Shown: positions 54,759-63,177, numbered from the stretch's first letter. The stretch is 64,000 nucleotides of DNA from Paenibacillus elgii NBRC 100335 (GCF_004000865.1 NZ_BIMB01000019.1:58671-122670), one strand, 5' to 3'. Notes: generated by a model from the letters alone, not told the origin. Translations and numbers: made by a program.

Positions 54759-55862
54759 TTACGGTTTGTAGATTTGGTCGAATACGCCGCCGTCGCTAAA
54801 ATGCGTCTTTTGCGTTTTCGCCCAGCCGCCGAACGGCTCGTCATCGATGGTAAACAGGTTTACTTTGGAGAACTGGTTCTCGTACTTCTTCGCGACCGAC
54901 TCCAGACGCGGACGATAATAGTTTTTGGCCGCAATCTCCTGCCCTTCCTCCGAGTACAAATAGTCCAGATACGCCTGCGCCACTTCCCGGCTGCCTTTCT
55001 TGTCAACTACTTTGTCGACGACGGCGACCGGAGGCTCGGCAAGCACGCTGATCGATGGCGTGACGATCTCGAATTTGTCTTTGCCGAACTCGTTGATGGA
55101 CAGATACGCTTCGTTCTCCCAGGCGATCAGCACGTCGCCGATGCCACGCTGGACGAAGGTCGTGGTCGCATCACGCGCGCCGGAATCGAGCACCGGCACG
55201 TTTTTGAACAGCTGCTGCACGAATTCCTTCGCCTTGGCTTCGTCTTTATTGTTCTTCTGGTAGGCATAGCCCCAAGCGGCCACATAGTTCCAACGGGCGC
55301 CACCGGACGTTTTCGGATTCGGCGTAATAACTTGCACACCCGGCTTGATCAGATCGTCCCAATCCTTGATGCCCTTCGGGTTGCCTTTCTTCACGAGGAA
55401 GACGATGGTCGAAGTATACGGGGAGCTGTTGTTCTTCAGCTTCTTCTGCCAATCCGCTTGAATCAGTCCCGCTTGCTGAATTGCGTCGATGTCGTAGGCC
55501 AGCGCAAGCGTCACCACATCCGCTTCCAGCCCGTCGACGACCGAGCGTCCCTGCTTGCCGGAGCCGCCGTGCGACTGCTTGAAGGTGACGTCCTGTCCTT
55601 TCGTCTTCTTCCAATAGGCGGCAAACGCTTTATTGTAGCTTTGATATAGCTCGCGCGTCGGGTCGTACGAGACGTTAAGCAGTTCGATCGGCTTTACCGC
55701 CGATGCCGCAGGCTTCGTACCGTCGCCAGGAGCCGGGGCAGTTCCGCCCGAATCCGATTTGGCGCCGCCGCAAGCCGTCAGCCCGACGAGCGATATCGTA
55801 AGTACGCTGTATATTGACCATTTACCGAACAACCGTAGCACGTTATTTGTGTGTGCGCGCAT
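54759..55862 (-). CDS. sbp: Sulfate-binding lipoprotein
   Basis: 367 residues from ATG 55862; GGGGAGAGAAAAGG precedes it. Lipobox LTAC with Cys31. The sulfate-binding protein pattern follows: [62 protein letters not shown] split over the N-domain, and FFNVDEVFGGW-like [31 protein letters not shown] at the end. First gene of the cys block; leader region holds a promoter and a CymR-box-like site. Confidence 0.93.
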   Translation of the reverse strand: MRAHTNNVLRLFGKWSIYSVLTISLVGLTACGGAKSDSGGTAPAPGDGTKPAASAVKPIELLNVSYDPTRELYQSYNKAFAAYWKKTKGQDVTFKQSHGGSGKQGRSVVDGLEADVVTLALAYDIDAIQQAGLIQADWQKKLKNNSSPYTSTIVFLVKKGNPKGIKDWDDLIKPGVQVITPNPKTSGGARWNYVAAWGYAYQKNNKDEAKAKEFVQQLFKNVPVLDSGARDATTTFVQRGIGDVLIAWENEAYLSINEFGKDKFEIVTPSISVLAEPPVAVVDKVVDKKGSREVAQAYLDYLYSEEGQEIAAKNYYRPRLESVAKKYENQFSKVNLFTIDDEPFGGWAKTQKTHFSDGGVFDQIYKP

Positions 55863-55944
55863 AACCTTTTCTCTCCCCATTTATCAATTCTGCTTATAAT
55901 TTCCGTTTATCGGATCGGATGGGCGGGTCAATCGCCCACAGCTC

Positions 55945-55995
55945 ATTATATGGCGTTCCGGTTGTCCGGTGACTAACTAATAATTCCGATAAACT
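55945..55995 (-). promoter_or_regulatory. Promoter region of the sulfate operon with CymR-like site
   Basis: A -10 TATAAT lies at 55950-55945 (minus), with no good -35. Just upstream, TTTATCGGAATTATTA (around 55976-55993) resembles the ATNGGAATT core of the CymR operator used for sulfur genes in Bacillales. The rest of 55863-56150 is AT-rich and shows only the terminator at 56076-56106. Confidence 0.45.
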
Positions 55996-56075
55996 TACTT
56001 AGTTATGTCAGTATATTAGCATCGGACCTGTGTCCTGTCAATCGATTTTTTTGGGATTTTTTCACTATTTAGTCA

Positions 56076-56106
56076 TAAAAAAAGAGGAGCCAGTCGCTCC
56101 CCTTTT
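56076..56106 (-). terminator. Terminator of the acetyltransferase gene
   Basis: GGAGC (56086-56090) with GCTCC (56096-56100). On the minus strand the stem is followed by CTTTTTTT; the other side has CCTTTT, so it may act both ways. Confidence 0.75.
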
Positions 56107-56150
56107 CGCGTTGAATTTTCAAATTTTAGAATCGTCCTTATGCCACGACT

Positions 56151-56627
56151 TTACGGCCGCAATGCCTTGACAAACAACACGCGGTCATGCCCTTTTCCGT
56201 CATAATTGGCCGTCACCTGCACCCCGTCTACTTCGCCGGTTCCCTGATCAATCCGGAAGCCCATGCGGGTGTGAAAGGCAATGGATGTTTTGTTAACCGG
56301 CGAGGTGATGCAGCGCACGATTTCGCACCCCTTCTCGCGAACCTTATCGAAGAACATCTCGTACAGGCGCTTGGCTACGCCGTCTTTCCGATGCTCCGGA
56401 TGCACGCCGATAAAGTGGATATAGGCCTGCTCCGGGTACGTCTGGGAGACAAAGCCGATCAAAAAGCCGACGATTTGGCCGTCTTGTTCTGCTATATAGC
56501 TTGTATCTTGAAAATGCTGAAAAAACAGCTTCGGCAGCATGTCGGCCATCGGCCGGCCGCCCCACCAATCGTCGATCACGGAGATCACAGGTATGTAATC
56601 GGATTCGAGCACATGCCGGAAATGCAT
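56151..56627 (-). CDS. GNAT-family acetyltransferase
   Basis: 158 residues from ATG 56627 (GGAGAGTGAG upstream); longer in-frame starts to 56789 run through the zur terminator. Motif A YIHFIGVHPEHRKDGVAKRLYEMFF, and ITSPVNKTSIAFHTRMGFRI as motif B. The WWGGRPMADMLPKLFFQHFQDTSYIAEQDG opening is typical of a Bacillales GNAT group whose substrate is not established. It lies 92 bp after zur, beyond a terminator. Confidence 0.85.
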   Translation of the reverse strand: MHFRHVLESDYIPVISVIDDWWGGRPMADMLPKLFFQHFQDTSYIAEQDGQIVGFLIGFVSQTYPEQAYIHFIGVHPEHRKDGVAKRLYEMFFDKVREKGCEIVRCITSPVNKTSIAFHTRMGFRIDQGTGEVDGVQVTANYDGKGHDRVLFVKALRP

Positions 56628-56660
56628 AGACAACTCACTCTCCATTTCTTTACTCTTCAA

Positions 56661-56696
56661 ACAAAAGACAGCGCCCCTTCGCGGGTACACTGTCTT
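56661..56696 (-). terminator. Terminator of zur
   Basis: AAGACAG (56665-56671) pairs with CTGTCTT (56690-56696). On the minus strand followed by TTGTTTG; moderate strength. Confidence 0.7.
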
Positions 56697-56718
56697 CCAT
56701 GTTGGCAGCCTGGCTGTA

Positions 56719-57189
56719 TTAATGCTTTTCCGTTCCTGTCTCGCGGGATTCCACGGGCGCACAGTCTCCGCAGTAGCCCAAAATTTCAAACCGGTGATTG
56801 ACGATTTGAAAATCGGACGGCAGATTGTCGATCTGCTTCATCGGGCAAAATTCGAAAGGCACCGTTTTCTCGCAGTTCAAGCAAATAAGATGATGATGAT
56901 GATGCGACTGGCAGCGGGCGCGGAACTTCAGTCCGTCGTTTAAGTAAATTTGTTCCAGAACGCCCATCTCGCTCAGCAGGCGCAGGTTGCGGTACACCGT
57001 ATCGAAGCTGACACCGGGATAAGGCTGCTTCATATAATCATAAACGTCCTTCGGGGACAAATAGCCGGTCGATTCGGCGAACAAGGCGGCAAGGCTCTTC
57101 CGTTGGTCGGTGATGCGCCAGCCTTTGGCCGACATGGCCTTCAAAATATCTTGAACGGTCGACTGAACCTCATGCTCGTGATTTCCCAT
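56719..57189 (-). CDS. zur: Zinc uptake regulator Zur
   Basis: 156 residues, Fur family. Winged helix at about 20-80 (ITDQRKSLAALFAESTGYLSPKDVYDYM, VSFDTVYRNLRLL), then the metal part: five histidines 96-100, CLNC (Cys103/106) and CGDC (Cys140/143) for the structural zinc. The His5 run plus ICLNCEKTVPFEFCPMKQ is far closer to B. subtilis Zur than to Fur or PerR. It probably represses zinc uptake and zinc-sparing genes, including the COG0523 GTPase just upstream. Confidence 0.92.
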   Translation of the reverse strand: MGNHEHEVQSTVQDILKAMSAKGWRITDQRKSLAALFAESTGYLSPKDVYDYMKQPYPGVSFDTVYRNLRLLSEMGVLEQIYLNDGLKFRARCQSHHHHHLICLNCEKTVPFEFCPMKQIDNLPSDFQIVNHRFEILGYCGDCAPVESRETGTEKH

Positions 57190-57260
57190 ACCTACCTCTT
57201 CCCTATGAATACGCTATCGGATACTACTAATAATGCCTGAATCCGTAGCGGGAGTCAAGG

Positions 57261-58286
57261 TTACCGGCCTTCCAGAGCCGCCAGCTCGGCCTTCAGAAAG
57301 GACCGGTCAAAGTGCTCGCCGATAAACACCGCTACGCTGGGCAGCTCTTCCTTCGGCGCTATTTTCACGAAATCCATCTCGCGGTACGCGTATTGGAACA
57401 AAAACGGACTAACCGTATCGGTGAACCGCAAAATGCCTTTGGCCCGGTAAATTTCCTGCGGGAGCCGTCCGATCAGCGCTTCAAACTGCTCGCTGTCCAC
57501 CGGCCGCGCGAAATAATGCGTGTAGACCATCACATGCTCGTGGCTGTGATGATGCGCATCGCTTCCATGCTCGTAGTCATGATCATGACCTCCGGTTGCG
57601 CAGGCTCCGCCCTCCGCATGCTCATGTCCGCAGCCGCAAGCGGAAGCCGCTTGGTGCCGCTCCGCTACGCCGCCTTCGAGGCGTTCGAACAAGGACAGCT
57701 CGATCTCGCAGCGCACGGTCGGCAGGATCGAGGCTGTGGGATTCAGCTCCCGGATCAGCATATCCAGACGTACAAGCTCCGCTGGAGGCACAAGATCCGT
57801 CTTGTTGAGCAAAATATGCGTCGCACAGCGGATCTGATCCTGCATGAGCCGGTACGTCTTGCCCTTCGGGCTATGCGAGCGCTCGCTGAGCTGCGCCGCA
57901 TCGACGACCGTAATGACCGACTTCAGCTCCACCTTCGTAAGGAGGGAAGCATCCGTTACGCCGTCCAGCATCTCGATCGGGTTGGCCGCTCCCGTGCATT
58001 CCACGAACACGACGTCCGGCTGGTGCTCCTCGATCAGCTGCTTCAGCTCCATCCCCAGATCGCCGCGAATCGTACAGCAGATGCAGCCGCCGAGCATTTC
58101 GGTCATCGGCACGTCCTCGTCCACAAGCATCCCGTCCAGATTCACGTCGCCCAGCTCGTTCATCAGAACGGCGGGCTTTCTGCCGCTCAGCTTGTAATAA
58201 TCCAGCGCCCGGGTCAGCAGCGTCGTCTTCCCACTGCCCAAAAATCCGGTCAAAATATGAACCGGAACCAATCGTTCTTCCTTCAA
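57261..58286 (-). CDS. CobW/COG0523-family GTPase, putative zinc metallochaperone
   Basis: 341 residues. P-loop GFLGSGKT (14-21), the GCICC metal motif (Cys68, 70, 71), HILLNKTDLV for guanine binding, and a His/Asp-rich loop (HDHDYEHGSDAHHHSHEH) in the middle. Such proteins, e.g. YciC/ZigA/ZNG1, deliver zinc to client proteins in low zinc. The TTG start has only GGTGTAGTG upstream. Promoter TTGACA-17-TAAAAT with a Zur-box-like site and adjacent zur support zinc-responsive control. Confidence 0.92.
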   Translation of the reverse strand: MKEERLVPVHILTGFLGSGKTTLLTRALDYYKLSGRKPAVLMNELGDVNLDGMLVDEDVPMTEMLGGCICCTIRGDLGMELKQLIEEHQPDVVFVECTGAANPIEMLDGVTDASLLTKVELKSVITVVDAAQLSERSHSPKGKTYRLMQDQIRCATHILLNKTDLVPPAELVRLDMLIRELNPTASILPTVRCEIELSLFERLEGGVAERHQAASACGCGHEHAEGGACATGGHDHDYEHGSDAHHHSHEHVMVYTHYFARPVDSEQFEALIGRLPQEIYRAKGILRFTDTVSPFLFQYAYREMDFVKIAPKEELPSVAVFIGEHFDRSFLKAELAALEGR

Positions 58287-58345
58287 GTCACTACACCGCT
58301 TTCCATTTATGTTCGCTAGTCAGGCGTTGCCTGTCTTTTTTTCAA

Positions 58346-58393
58346 ATTTTACTCCGTCCGATGACCCTTGTCAATTAATCGTAATTTTTATCA
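58346..58393 (-). promoter_or_regulatory. Promoter with Zur-box-like operator
   Basis: Minus-strand TTGACA (58374-58369), 17 bp, TAAAAT (58351-58346), an excellent SigA promoter. Directly upstream, TCGTAATTTTTATCA (58379-58393, plus) matches one half of TCGTAAT-N-ATTACGA fully and the other in 4 of 7 bases. Confidence 0.68.
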
Positions 58394-58413
58394 TTAAAGA
58401 CCAGCTGGTCATG

Positions 58414-58995
58414 TTACTTCAACAATTCGAGGATCGTCGCGATAAAATGGTCCGCAACCGAACGTTCGGGACGGGATTTCATCAGCACGGTAAGTCCGAT
58501 GACCGACACGAGCATGGTGTGGGCCAACGCCTTGGCGCTGCCGACTTGCTTCAGCTCTCCCGACCGTAGGCCGCGTTCGATCGTTTCTTGAAACAGCGCA
58601 GCCAGATACATCTGATGCTCTCTGGTGAGAACCTCGAACTTCGCATCATGCGGCGCAAGCTCCACCATAACGTTGATGCAGAAGCATCCCTTGTTGGGCC
58701 CTTCCTCGTCCACTTCCGCCGCAATCCCTTCAAAATAGGACCGGAACGCTTCCTTGACGGAAGAAGCGTTTTGCAGCTTGGACCGGACGTAGGAGGAATG
58801 AGCGTGCGTATATTTGCGCAGCGCAGCTTCAAACAGCTCCTTCTTGTCTCCGAAGGCCGCATAAAGGCTTGGGCGCTGTATACCCATTCCGGACGTGAGA
58901 TCGCTTAAAGAAGTCGCTTCATACCCCTTCTCCCAAAATAGCCGCATCGCCGCATCCAAAGCCTTGTCTTCGTCAAACGCCCTTGGTCGTACCAT
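58414..58995 (-). CDS. TetR/AcrR-family regulator
   Basis: 193 residues. HTH: VRPRAFDEDKALDAAMRLFWEKGYEATSLSDLTSGMGIQRPSLYAAFGDKKELFEAAL, all standard; the C-terminal domain with GCFCINVMVELA is of the YxaF/LmrA-like group. GAGGCTATTCT before ATG. Divergent from an MFS exporter; two palindromes lie between them (59020-59029, 59173-59186). Confidence 0.88.
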   Translation of the reverse strand: MVRPRAFDEDKALDAAMRLFWEKGYEATSLSDLTSGMGIQRPSLYAAFGDKKELFEAALRKYTHAHSSYVRSKLQNASSVKEAFRSYFEGIAAEVDEEGPNKGCFCINVMVELAPHDAKFEVLTREHQMYLAALFQETIERGLRSGELKQVGSAKALAHTMLVSVIGLTVLMKSRPERSVADHFIATILELLK

Positions 58996-59019
58996 AGAAT
59001 AGCCTCATTTCATATCGAT

Positions 59020-59029
59020 TAGTATACTA
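59020..59029. promoter_or_regulatory. Palindrome near the TetR gene start
   Basis: TAGTATACTA, 25 bp before the tetR-type ATG. It could be a second operator or part of its promoter. Confidence 0.4.
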
Positions 59030-59172
59030 TGATTTTAGGCCTTGAAGCTGCCATTGTCAAATCCCTCCCGGCGTTCCGCAGACGTGTCTTGTTGGAGCTT
59101 CAGCCCATTTCCCCGCCAATCGCCCTCTTGACAGTAGGCTTGCGTGAGAGTTATATTTACGAAGCTAATTAC

Positions 59173-59189
59173 ATACCAATCGGTATAAT
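59173..59189 (+). promoter_or_regulatory. Operator overlapping the MFS promoter
   Basis: ATACC-AATC-GGTAT (59173-59186) is an inverted repeat that overlaps the -10 TATAAT at 59184-59189. Binding here would block the MFS promoter, as expected for local TetR repression. Confidence 0.68.
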
Positions 59190-59235
59190 ATACTTTTTGG
59201 TACACAATATTTTTACTTGTCAGGAGGTAAAGACG

Positions 59236-60507
59236 ATGGATAGGCTTGAAAAAAAGGCGGGCGTTCTTGCCGGTGAGCGCGGCGAGGCAAAAGCGGAGGT
59301 GCCGCAAGGACCTTTAGCGGCAGAGGAATCGGCTTCCACGCCAGCGATGTCCCGTTCCGTCGCGCTGTTATTTGCCGTCGCCTGCGGGCTTGCTGTCGCT
59401 AACATCTACTATGCGCAGCCGCTGCTCGACGCGATGGCAAGCGAGCTCGGCATTGACCGCGCGGCCGTCGGCATTGTCATCACGGCCACTCAGATCTTCT
59501 ATGCGCTGGGACTGCTCATGCTTGTCCCGCTCGGCGATCTGATGAACCGACGCAAGCTGATCGTCGGCCAAATGCTGTTGTCCGTCTTGGCGCTTATCGC
59601 AGTCGGTACTGCCTCCACCGCCGCCGTGCTGCTCGCGGCCATGGGTGCGGTCGGCCTGCTGGCCGTCGTCACGCAGGCGCTTGTGGCCTACGCTTCGACG
59701 TTGGCTGCGCCCGCCGAGCGGGGCCGGATTGTCGGCTTCGTAACGAGCGGTGTCGTAATCGGCATTCTGCTTGCCCGAACCGTCGCCGGGACGCTGACCG
59801 ATCTTGCAGGCTGGCGTTCGGTATATTTTGTCTCCGCCGGATTGACGGTGCTCATGGCCGGGCTGCTGTTCCGAGTACTGCCGCGCGAAGATCACGGGAA
59901 GGTGCCGATGACGTATCCGCAGCTGCTGCGCTCCGTATTCGCTTTATTCGTGCAGGAGCCGGTGCTGCGCATCCGTGGTATCCTCGCGCTGCTTATTTTC
60001 GCCTCGTTCAGCGTGCTGTGGACCTCGCTTGTGCTGCCGCTCAGCTCGCCGCCGCTGTCGCTTTCCCATACCGCGATCGGGTCATTCGGTCTCGTGGGCG
60101 TAGCGGGAGCGTTGGCGGCGGCGCGTGCGGGACGGCTCGCAGACCGCGGCTTGGGTCAGCGGACCACCGGTGTCGCGTTAACTCTGCTGCTGGTTTCGTG
60201 GCTGCCGATCCGTATGGCCGAAAGCTCCCTATGGGCCCTGATCGCCGGAGTCGTTCTCCTCGACCTCGCGGTGCAAGCCGTGCACGTCACCAATCAGAGC
60301 ATGATTTACAACGTGCGCCCGGAAGCCCGAAGCCGTCTCGCCGGGGCGTACATGATCTTCTATTCGATCGGCAGCGCCGTCGGCTCGATTTCCTCGACGC
60401 TCATGTACGCGCGGGCCGGTTGGACCGGCGTCTGTCTGCTGGGCGCCGCCATAAGCGGTCTCGCGCTGCTGTTCTGGGGGCTGACCCGGCGCTTGACGCC
60501 GGCATGA
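59236..60507 (+). CDS. MFS efflux transporter
   Basis: 423 residues from ATG 59236 (CAGGAGG 10 bases upstream). After about 38 hydrophilic residues, 12 helices: VACGLAVANIYYAQPLLDAMASELGI and VPLGDLMNRRKLIVGQM place it in the YjiJ/YcaD-like or "sugar-efflux/Bcr" MFS group, often seen beside TetR genes. Long codon-biased GC-rich reading frame. Likely exports an inhibitor; substrate unknown. Confidence 0.88.
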   Translation: MDRLEKKAGVLAGERGEAKAEVPQGPLAAEESASTPAMSRSVALLFAVACGLAVANIYYAQPLLDAMASELGIDRAAVGIVITATQIFYALGLLMLVPLGDLMNRRKLIVGQMLLSVLALIAVGTASTAAVLLAAMGAVGLLAVVTQALVAYASTLAAPAERGRIVGFVTSGVVIGILLARTVAGTLTDLAGWRSVYFVSAGLTVLMAGLLFRVLPREDHGKVPMTYPQLLRSVFALFVQEPVLRIRGILALLIFASFSVLWTSLVLPLSSPPLSLSHTAIGSFGLVGVAGALAAARAGRLADRGLGQRTTGVALTLLLVSWLPIRMAESSLWALIAGVVLLDLAVQAVHVTNQSMIYNVRPEARSRLAGAYMIFYSIGSAVGSISSTLMYARAGWTGVCLLGAAISGLALLFWGLTRRLTPA

Positions 60508-60600
60508 ACTTGGACAATACCCCGTTTCTTCGGTAGTCCACTCCTTTTTTTTGAAGACTCATATGAATATATGGAGTCCATCGAAAAGGAGGTTGGGCCT

Positions 60601-60789
60601 ATGCGTAATAAATGGAAAAAGCCAGCGTTCATTCTAGGTATTCTTGGTGGCGCGAAGCTTGCCTTGGGCAGCTTCGGATACGACATCCCCGATAATCTCA
60701 TTAACGAAATCGCCAATGGAGTCAGCGCCATTCTCGTTCTCGCCGGAATTATTATTGACCATGGCAAGCCGAAAGACGGCACTGTGTAA
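60601..60789 (+). CDS. Small membrane protein, holin-like
   Basis: 62 residues from ATG 60601 (AAAGGAGG 8 bases upstream). KWKKPAFILGILGGAKLALGSFGYDIP followed by IANGVSAILVLAGIIIDHGKP forms two hydrophobic segments with a short loop, the outline of phiLC3-type phage holins. No other phage genes are nearby. It could be a solitary chromosomal holin-like protein. Confidence 0.65.
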   Translation: MRNKWKKPAFILGILGGAKLALGSFGYDIPDNLINEIANGVSAILVLAGIIIDHGKPKDGTV

Positions 60790-60811
60790 CCTCATCCGAT
60801 CTCTGCGGACT

Positions 60812-60846
60812 TAACGCCCTCGCTTGCGAGAGGCGTTACTTTTTTG
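60812..60846 (+). terminator. Terminator after the holin-like gene
   Basis: TAACGCC-CTCGC pairs with GCGAG-A-GGCGTTA (60812-60838) followed by CTTTTTT. The remaining 60847-61099 stretch shows no gene; it contains a 15-bp palindrome AAGCGGTTACCGCTT at 61066-61080 just before the next ribosome site. Confidence 0.85.
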
Positions 60847-61065
60847 GGCTGTGCGATGAAATACTTGCATGGCAGTAACAAATCATCCTTTTGGCAAATT
60901 TTTCGGCTAACGGGCTCATATAAATAATTTGAAAGCTTTGGAAGCATACGGCCGTTGAATAGCGGCAAAAGGATTGCGTTGCGTAAGCTCCCGGACTTCA
61001 AATTTGAATCCGCGGAGCATGGAGCGTACTATGGAAGGAAACGAATCGATAAGAAGAAATCCATT

Positions 61066-61080
61066 AAGCGGTTACCGCTT
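61066..61080. promoter_or_regulatory. 15-bp palindrome before the 61.1-kb gene
   Basis: AAGCGGT-T-ACCGCTT, perfect with a one-base centre, 20 bp before the ATG. This resembles LacI/GntR-type operators and would block transcription or start of translation. Confidence 0.45.
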
Positions 61081-61099
61081 GCAGTAAGGAAAGCGAGGG

Positions 61100-62446
61100 A
61101 TGCGCATGTCCGTCCGAACCCCGGGTCGGCCTACGATTCAAATCGATCCGACCTTTGCTTATTATCTCGACCGTTCCCCCGAAAGCGTCGCCTCCGAGCT
61201 GGAACTCGCCGGATTCCGTACCGTGCGCTATTTTGTGACGGATGAAACCCGGGTGAACGGCAGGCTCGTAGCGGCGCTTCGCGAGCGCGGCATGGACGTC
61301 TGGGCAATGGTGATCGGCAACGGGACGTTCACGACCGAAAATTTGCCTCCGGATTGGCCGGAGTGGCAAATGACGCTGCTGAAGCCGGTTAACGACGGGT
61401 TTACCCGGCTCTCCCCTTTCAGCCACCGCTATGTGACATGGAAAAAAGCGGCGGCCGCCCATCTCGTCCGCACGCACCCGTTTACGGGCTTTGAAGTGGC
61501 CGAGCCGTATTTTCCCGAATGGAACGGACTGGCAAGCGGCGTGTATGGCGATGTCGGCCCGTATGCCCGGGCGGCGTTCAAGCAGTTCAGCGGCAGCGAC
61601 ATGCCGGAATTTCGTTACTCCTCCTCACCACTGTATTACAAAAAGGATCGCGGCCGTTACTTGCTGTGGATCGAGTTTCGGGTACAGGCGGTGAACGGGT
61701 TTCTGAACGAGCTGATCAACGGCGCCGGGGGGGTCCGCGAAGCGAGACCCGATATCAAAATCGCAACGTGGTCCCTTGCGGTCGACGCCGGTCAGGATCC
61801 TGTCGGAGCGCTTCGCGAATACCAGGGCATGGATGCCGTCGAAATGATCCGGACGGTCCGCCCGGACGCCCACATGCTTCAGACCCATTGGCCCGATTGG
61901 ATGCGCGTGCATCTGCCGCCCGACTACATAAGACATTATCGCCCCTTCGTGGAAAGCATCCGAACCGTTCATCCAGACATTCCGCTCGGCATCCAGACGG
62001 ATATCGGCTCGCAGACCCGGATGCGGCGCAGCCGGAAGTGGATTCGTGAATTCGCCAAATCGGCGGGCGAGCTCGGCTACCGGTTCTGGACGGCCTACGA
62101 GTATTCCATCGGCCTGCCGATGTACCGGGAACCGCCCCGGGTGCTGCGGGCCCACCGTCCGGACCGCCAGCTCGTCGTGCTGGAATTCTGCAAGCGTATC
62201 GATGCCGAATCCGCCGCAGCCCCTTCGCATTATCGCTGCGTCGCCGGCGGACAGCCGCTGGAGCTTGCGATTCGTGTCATTCAAGTAGATGGCAACGTCG
62301 TTGTTTTGCAAGCGGATTTTCCCCGCGTGTCGTTCGAGCTGTTCGCAGAAGGAATCCGCGATACTCCCGGATTGCTGCTTATTCCCAACGAGCGGGGGAA
62401 CGAATCGCCCAGCGGCTTTCCGGTACGGATTACGGGCTGGTACTAA
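61100..62446 (+). CDS. Unrecognised protein, probable TIM-barrel glycosidase-like
   Basis: 448 residues; GCGAGGG precedes two close ATGs (61100 and 61106). Pattern of alternating strands and helices (TIQIDPTFAYYLD, FRTVRYFVTDE, MDVWAMVIGNG, FTGFEVAEPYFPEW, IKIATWSLAVDAG, HMLQTHWPDWM, IPLGIQTDIGSQ, YRFWTAYEYSIG) looks like a TIM barrel with carboxylates at the strand ends (EVAEPYF, TAYEYS), like glycoside hydrolases. The last about 80 residues form a beta domain. No signal peptide. The function is not known to me; the palindrome upstream suggests sugar-type control. Confidence 0.72.
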   Translation: MRMSVRTPGRPTIQIDPTFAYYLDRSPESVASELELAGFRTVRYFVTDETRVNGRLVAALRERGMDVWAMVIGNGTFTTENLPPDWPEWQMTLLKPVNDGFTRLSPFSHRYVTWKKAAAAHLVRTHPFTGFEVAEPYFPEWNGLASGVYGDVGPYARAAFKQFSGSDMPEFRYSSSPLYYKKDRGRYLLWIEFRVQAVNGFLNELINGAGGVREARPDIKIATWSLAVDAGQDPVGALREYQGMDAVEMIRTVRPDAHMLQTHWPDWMRVHLPPDYIRHYRPFVESIRTVHPDIPLGIQTDIGSQTRMRRSRKWIREFAKSAGELGYRFWTAYEYSIGLPMYREPPRVLRAHRPDRQLVVLEFCKRIDAESAAAPSHYRCVAGGQPLELAIRVIQVDGNVVVLQADFPRVSFELFAEGIRDTPGLLLIPNERGNESPSGFPVRITGWY

Positions 62447-62449
62447 GAG

Positions 62450-62479
62450 TTGGTCATTTCTCCGGTCGTGGGTTATAAT
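62450..62479 (+). promoter_or_regulatory. Promoter of the hemolysin III gene
   Basis: TTGGTC (62450-62455), 18 bp, TATAAT (62474-62479). The -10 box overlaps an in-frame ATG at 62478, which therefore cannot serve as start for transcripts made here. Confidence 0.65.
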
Positions 62480-62516
62480 GGAAGAAATCCATCAACCGAC
62501 GGGAGATGAATGCAAG

Positions 62517-63152
62517 TTGACTTTATCGTCCTGGAAAGAAGAGCGGGCCAACGCCATCAGCCACGGCATCGGCGCCGCGCTCAGCATCGCGGCTCTTGTG
62601 CTGCTGCTGCTTCATTCGATGAAGAACGGCACGGTCTGGCATATCGTCAGCTTCACCGTATTCGGCGTCTCGCTCATTCTGCTGTACGTCTGCTCCACCT
62701 TGCTGCATAGCGCCCGCAAGGAGCGCTGGATCGATCTGTTCGAAATTATGGACCATTCGGCCATCTACGTACTCATCGCCGGCACTTATACTCCATTTTT
62801 GCTCGTCACGATTCGCGGCCCTTTGGGGTGGAGCTTGTTCGGCGTCGTGTGGGGTCTAGCGCTGCTGGGCATTGTGTTCAAACTATTTTTCGTCAAGCGG
62901 TTTAATGTCCTCTCGACGCTGTTCTATATCGCGATGGGCTGGATGGTCATGTTCGCGTTCCGTCCGCTGCAAGAGCAGCTTCCCGCAGCCGGAATCGGCT
63001 GGCTCGTCGCCGGAGGCCTGTTGTACACAGTCGGCACGATCTTTTATTTATGGCGCAAGCTCCCTTACGCTCACACCGTGTGGCACGTATTCGTGCTGGG
63101 AGGAAGCATCTGCCACTTTTGCTCCGTCTACTTCTATGTGCTGCCTTGGTAA
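62517..63152 (+). CDS. Hemolysin III (YqfA/PAQR-like) membrane protein
   Basis: 211 residues from TTG 62517, which follows GGGAGATG; ATG 62478 lies within the promoter -10. Seven helices; SSWKEERANAISHGIGAALSIAALVLLL, the STLLHSARKER and MDHSAIYVLIAGTYTPF segments, and WHVFVLGGSICHFCSVYFYVLP carry the His ligands of the PAQR/HlyIII metal site. Bacterial members likely are membrane hydrolases rather than toxins. Own terminator. Confidence 0.87.
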   Translation: MTLSSWKEERANAISHGIGAALSIAALVLLLLHSMKNGTVWHIVSFTVFGVSLILLYVCSTLLHSARKERWIDLFEIMDHSAIYVLIAGTYTPFLLVTIRGPLGWSLFGVVWGLALLGIVFKLFFVKRFNVLSTLFYIAMGWMVMFAFRPLQEQLPAAGIGWLVAGGLLYTVGTIFYLWRKLPYAHTVWHVFVLGGSICHFCSVYFYVLPW

Positions 63153-63177
63153 TATCGGCCGAGCGCGCTACAACGGC

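Noticed and set aside
55863..56150. SAM (S-box) or T-box riboswitch before the sulfate operon
   Set aside because: No S-box core (GAGGGACNGGCCC) or T-box motif seen on the relevant strand.
57312..58319. 335-codon frame opposite the COG0523 GTPase
   Set aside because: Shadow frame; no motif and no ribosome site.
60847..61099. Possible small gene in the 60.9-61.1 kb gap
   Set aside because: The only frame overlaps the next gene, is basic and lacks a ribosome site.
62289..62516. Extended N-terminus of the hemolysin III protein
   Set aside because: Lies in the coding end of the preceding gene and before its own promoter; the first helix begins after 62517.
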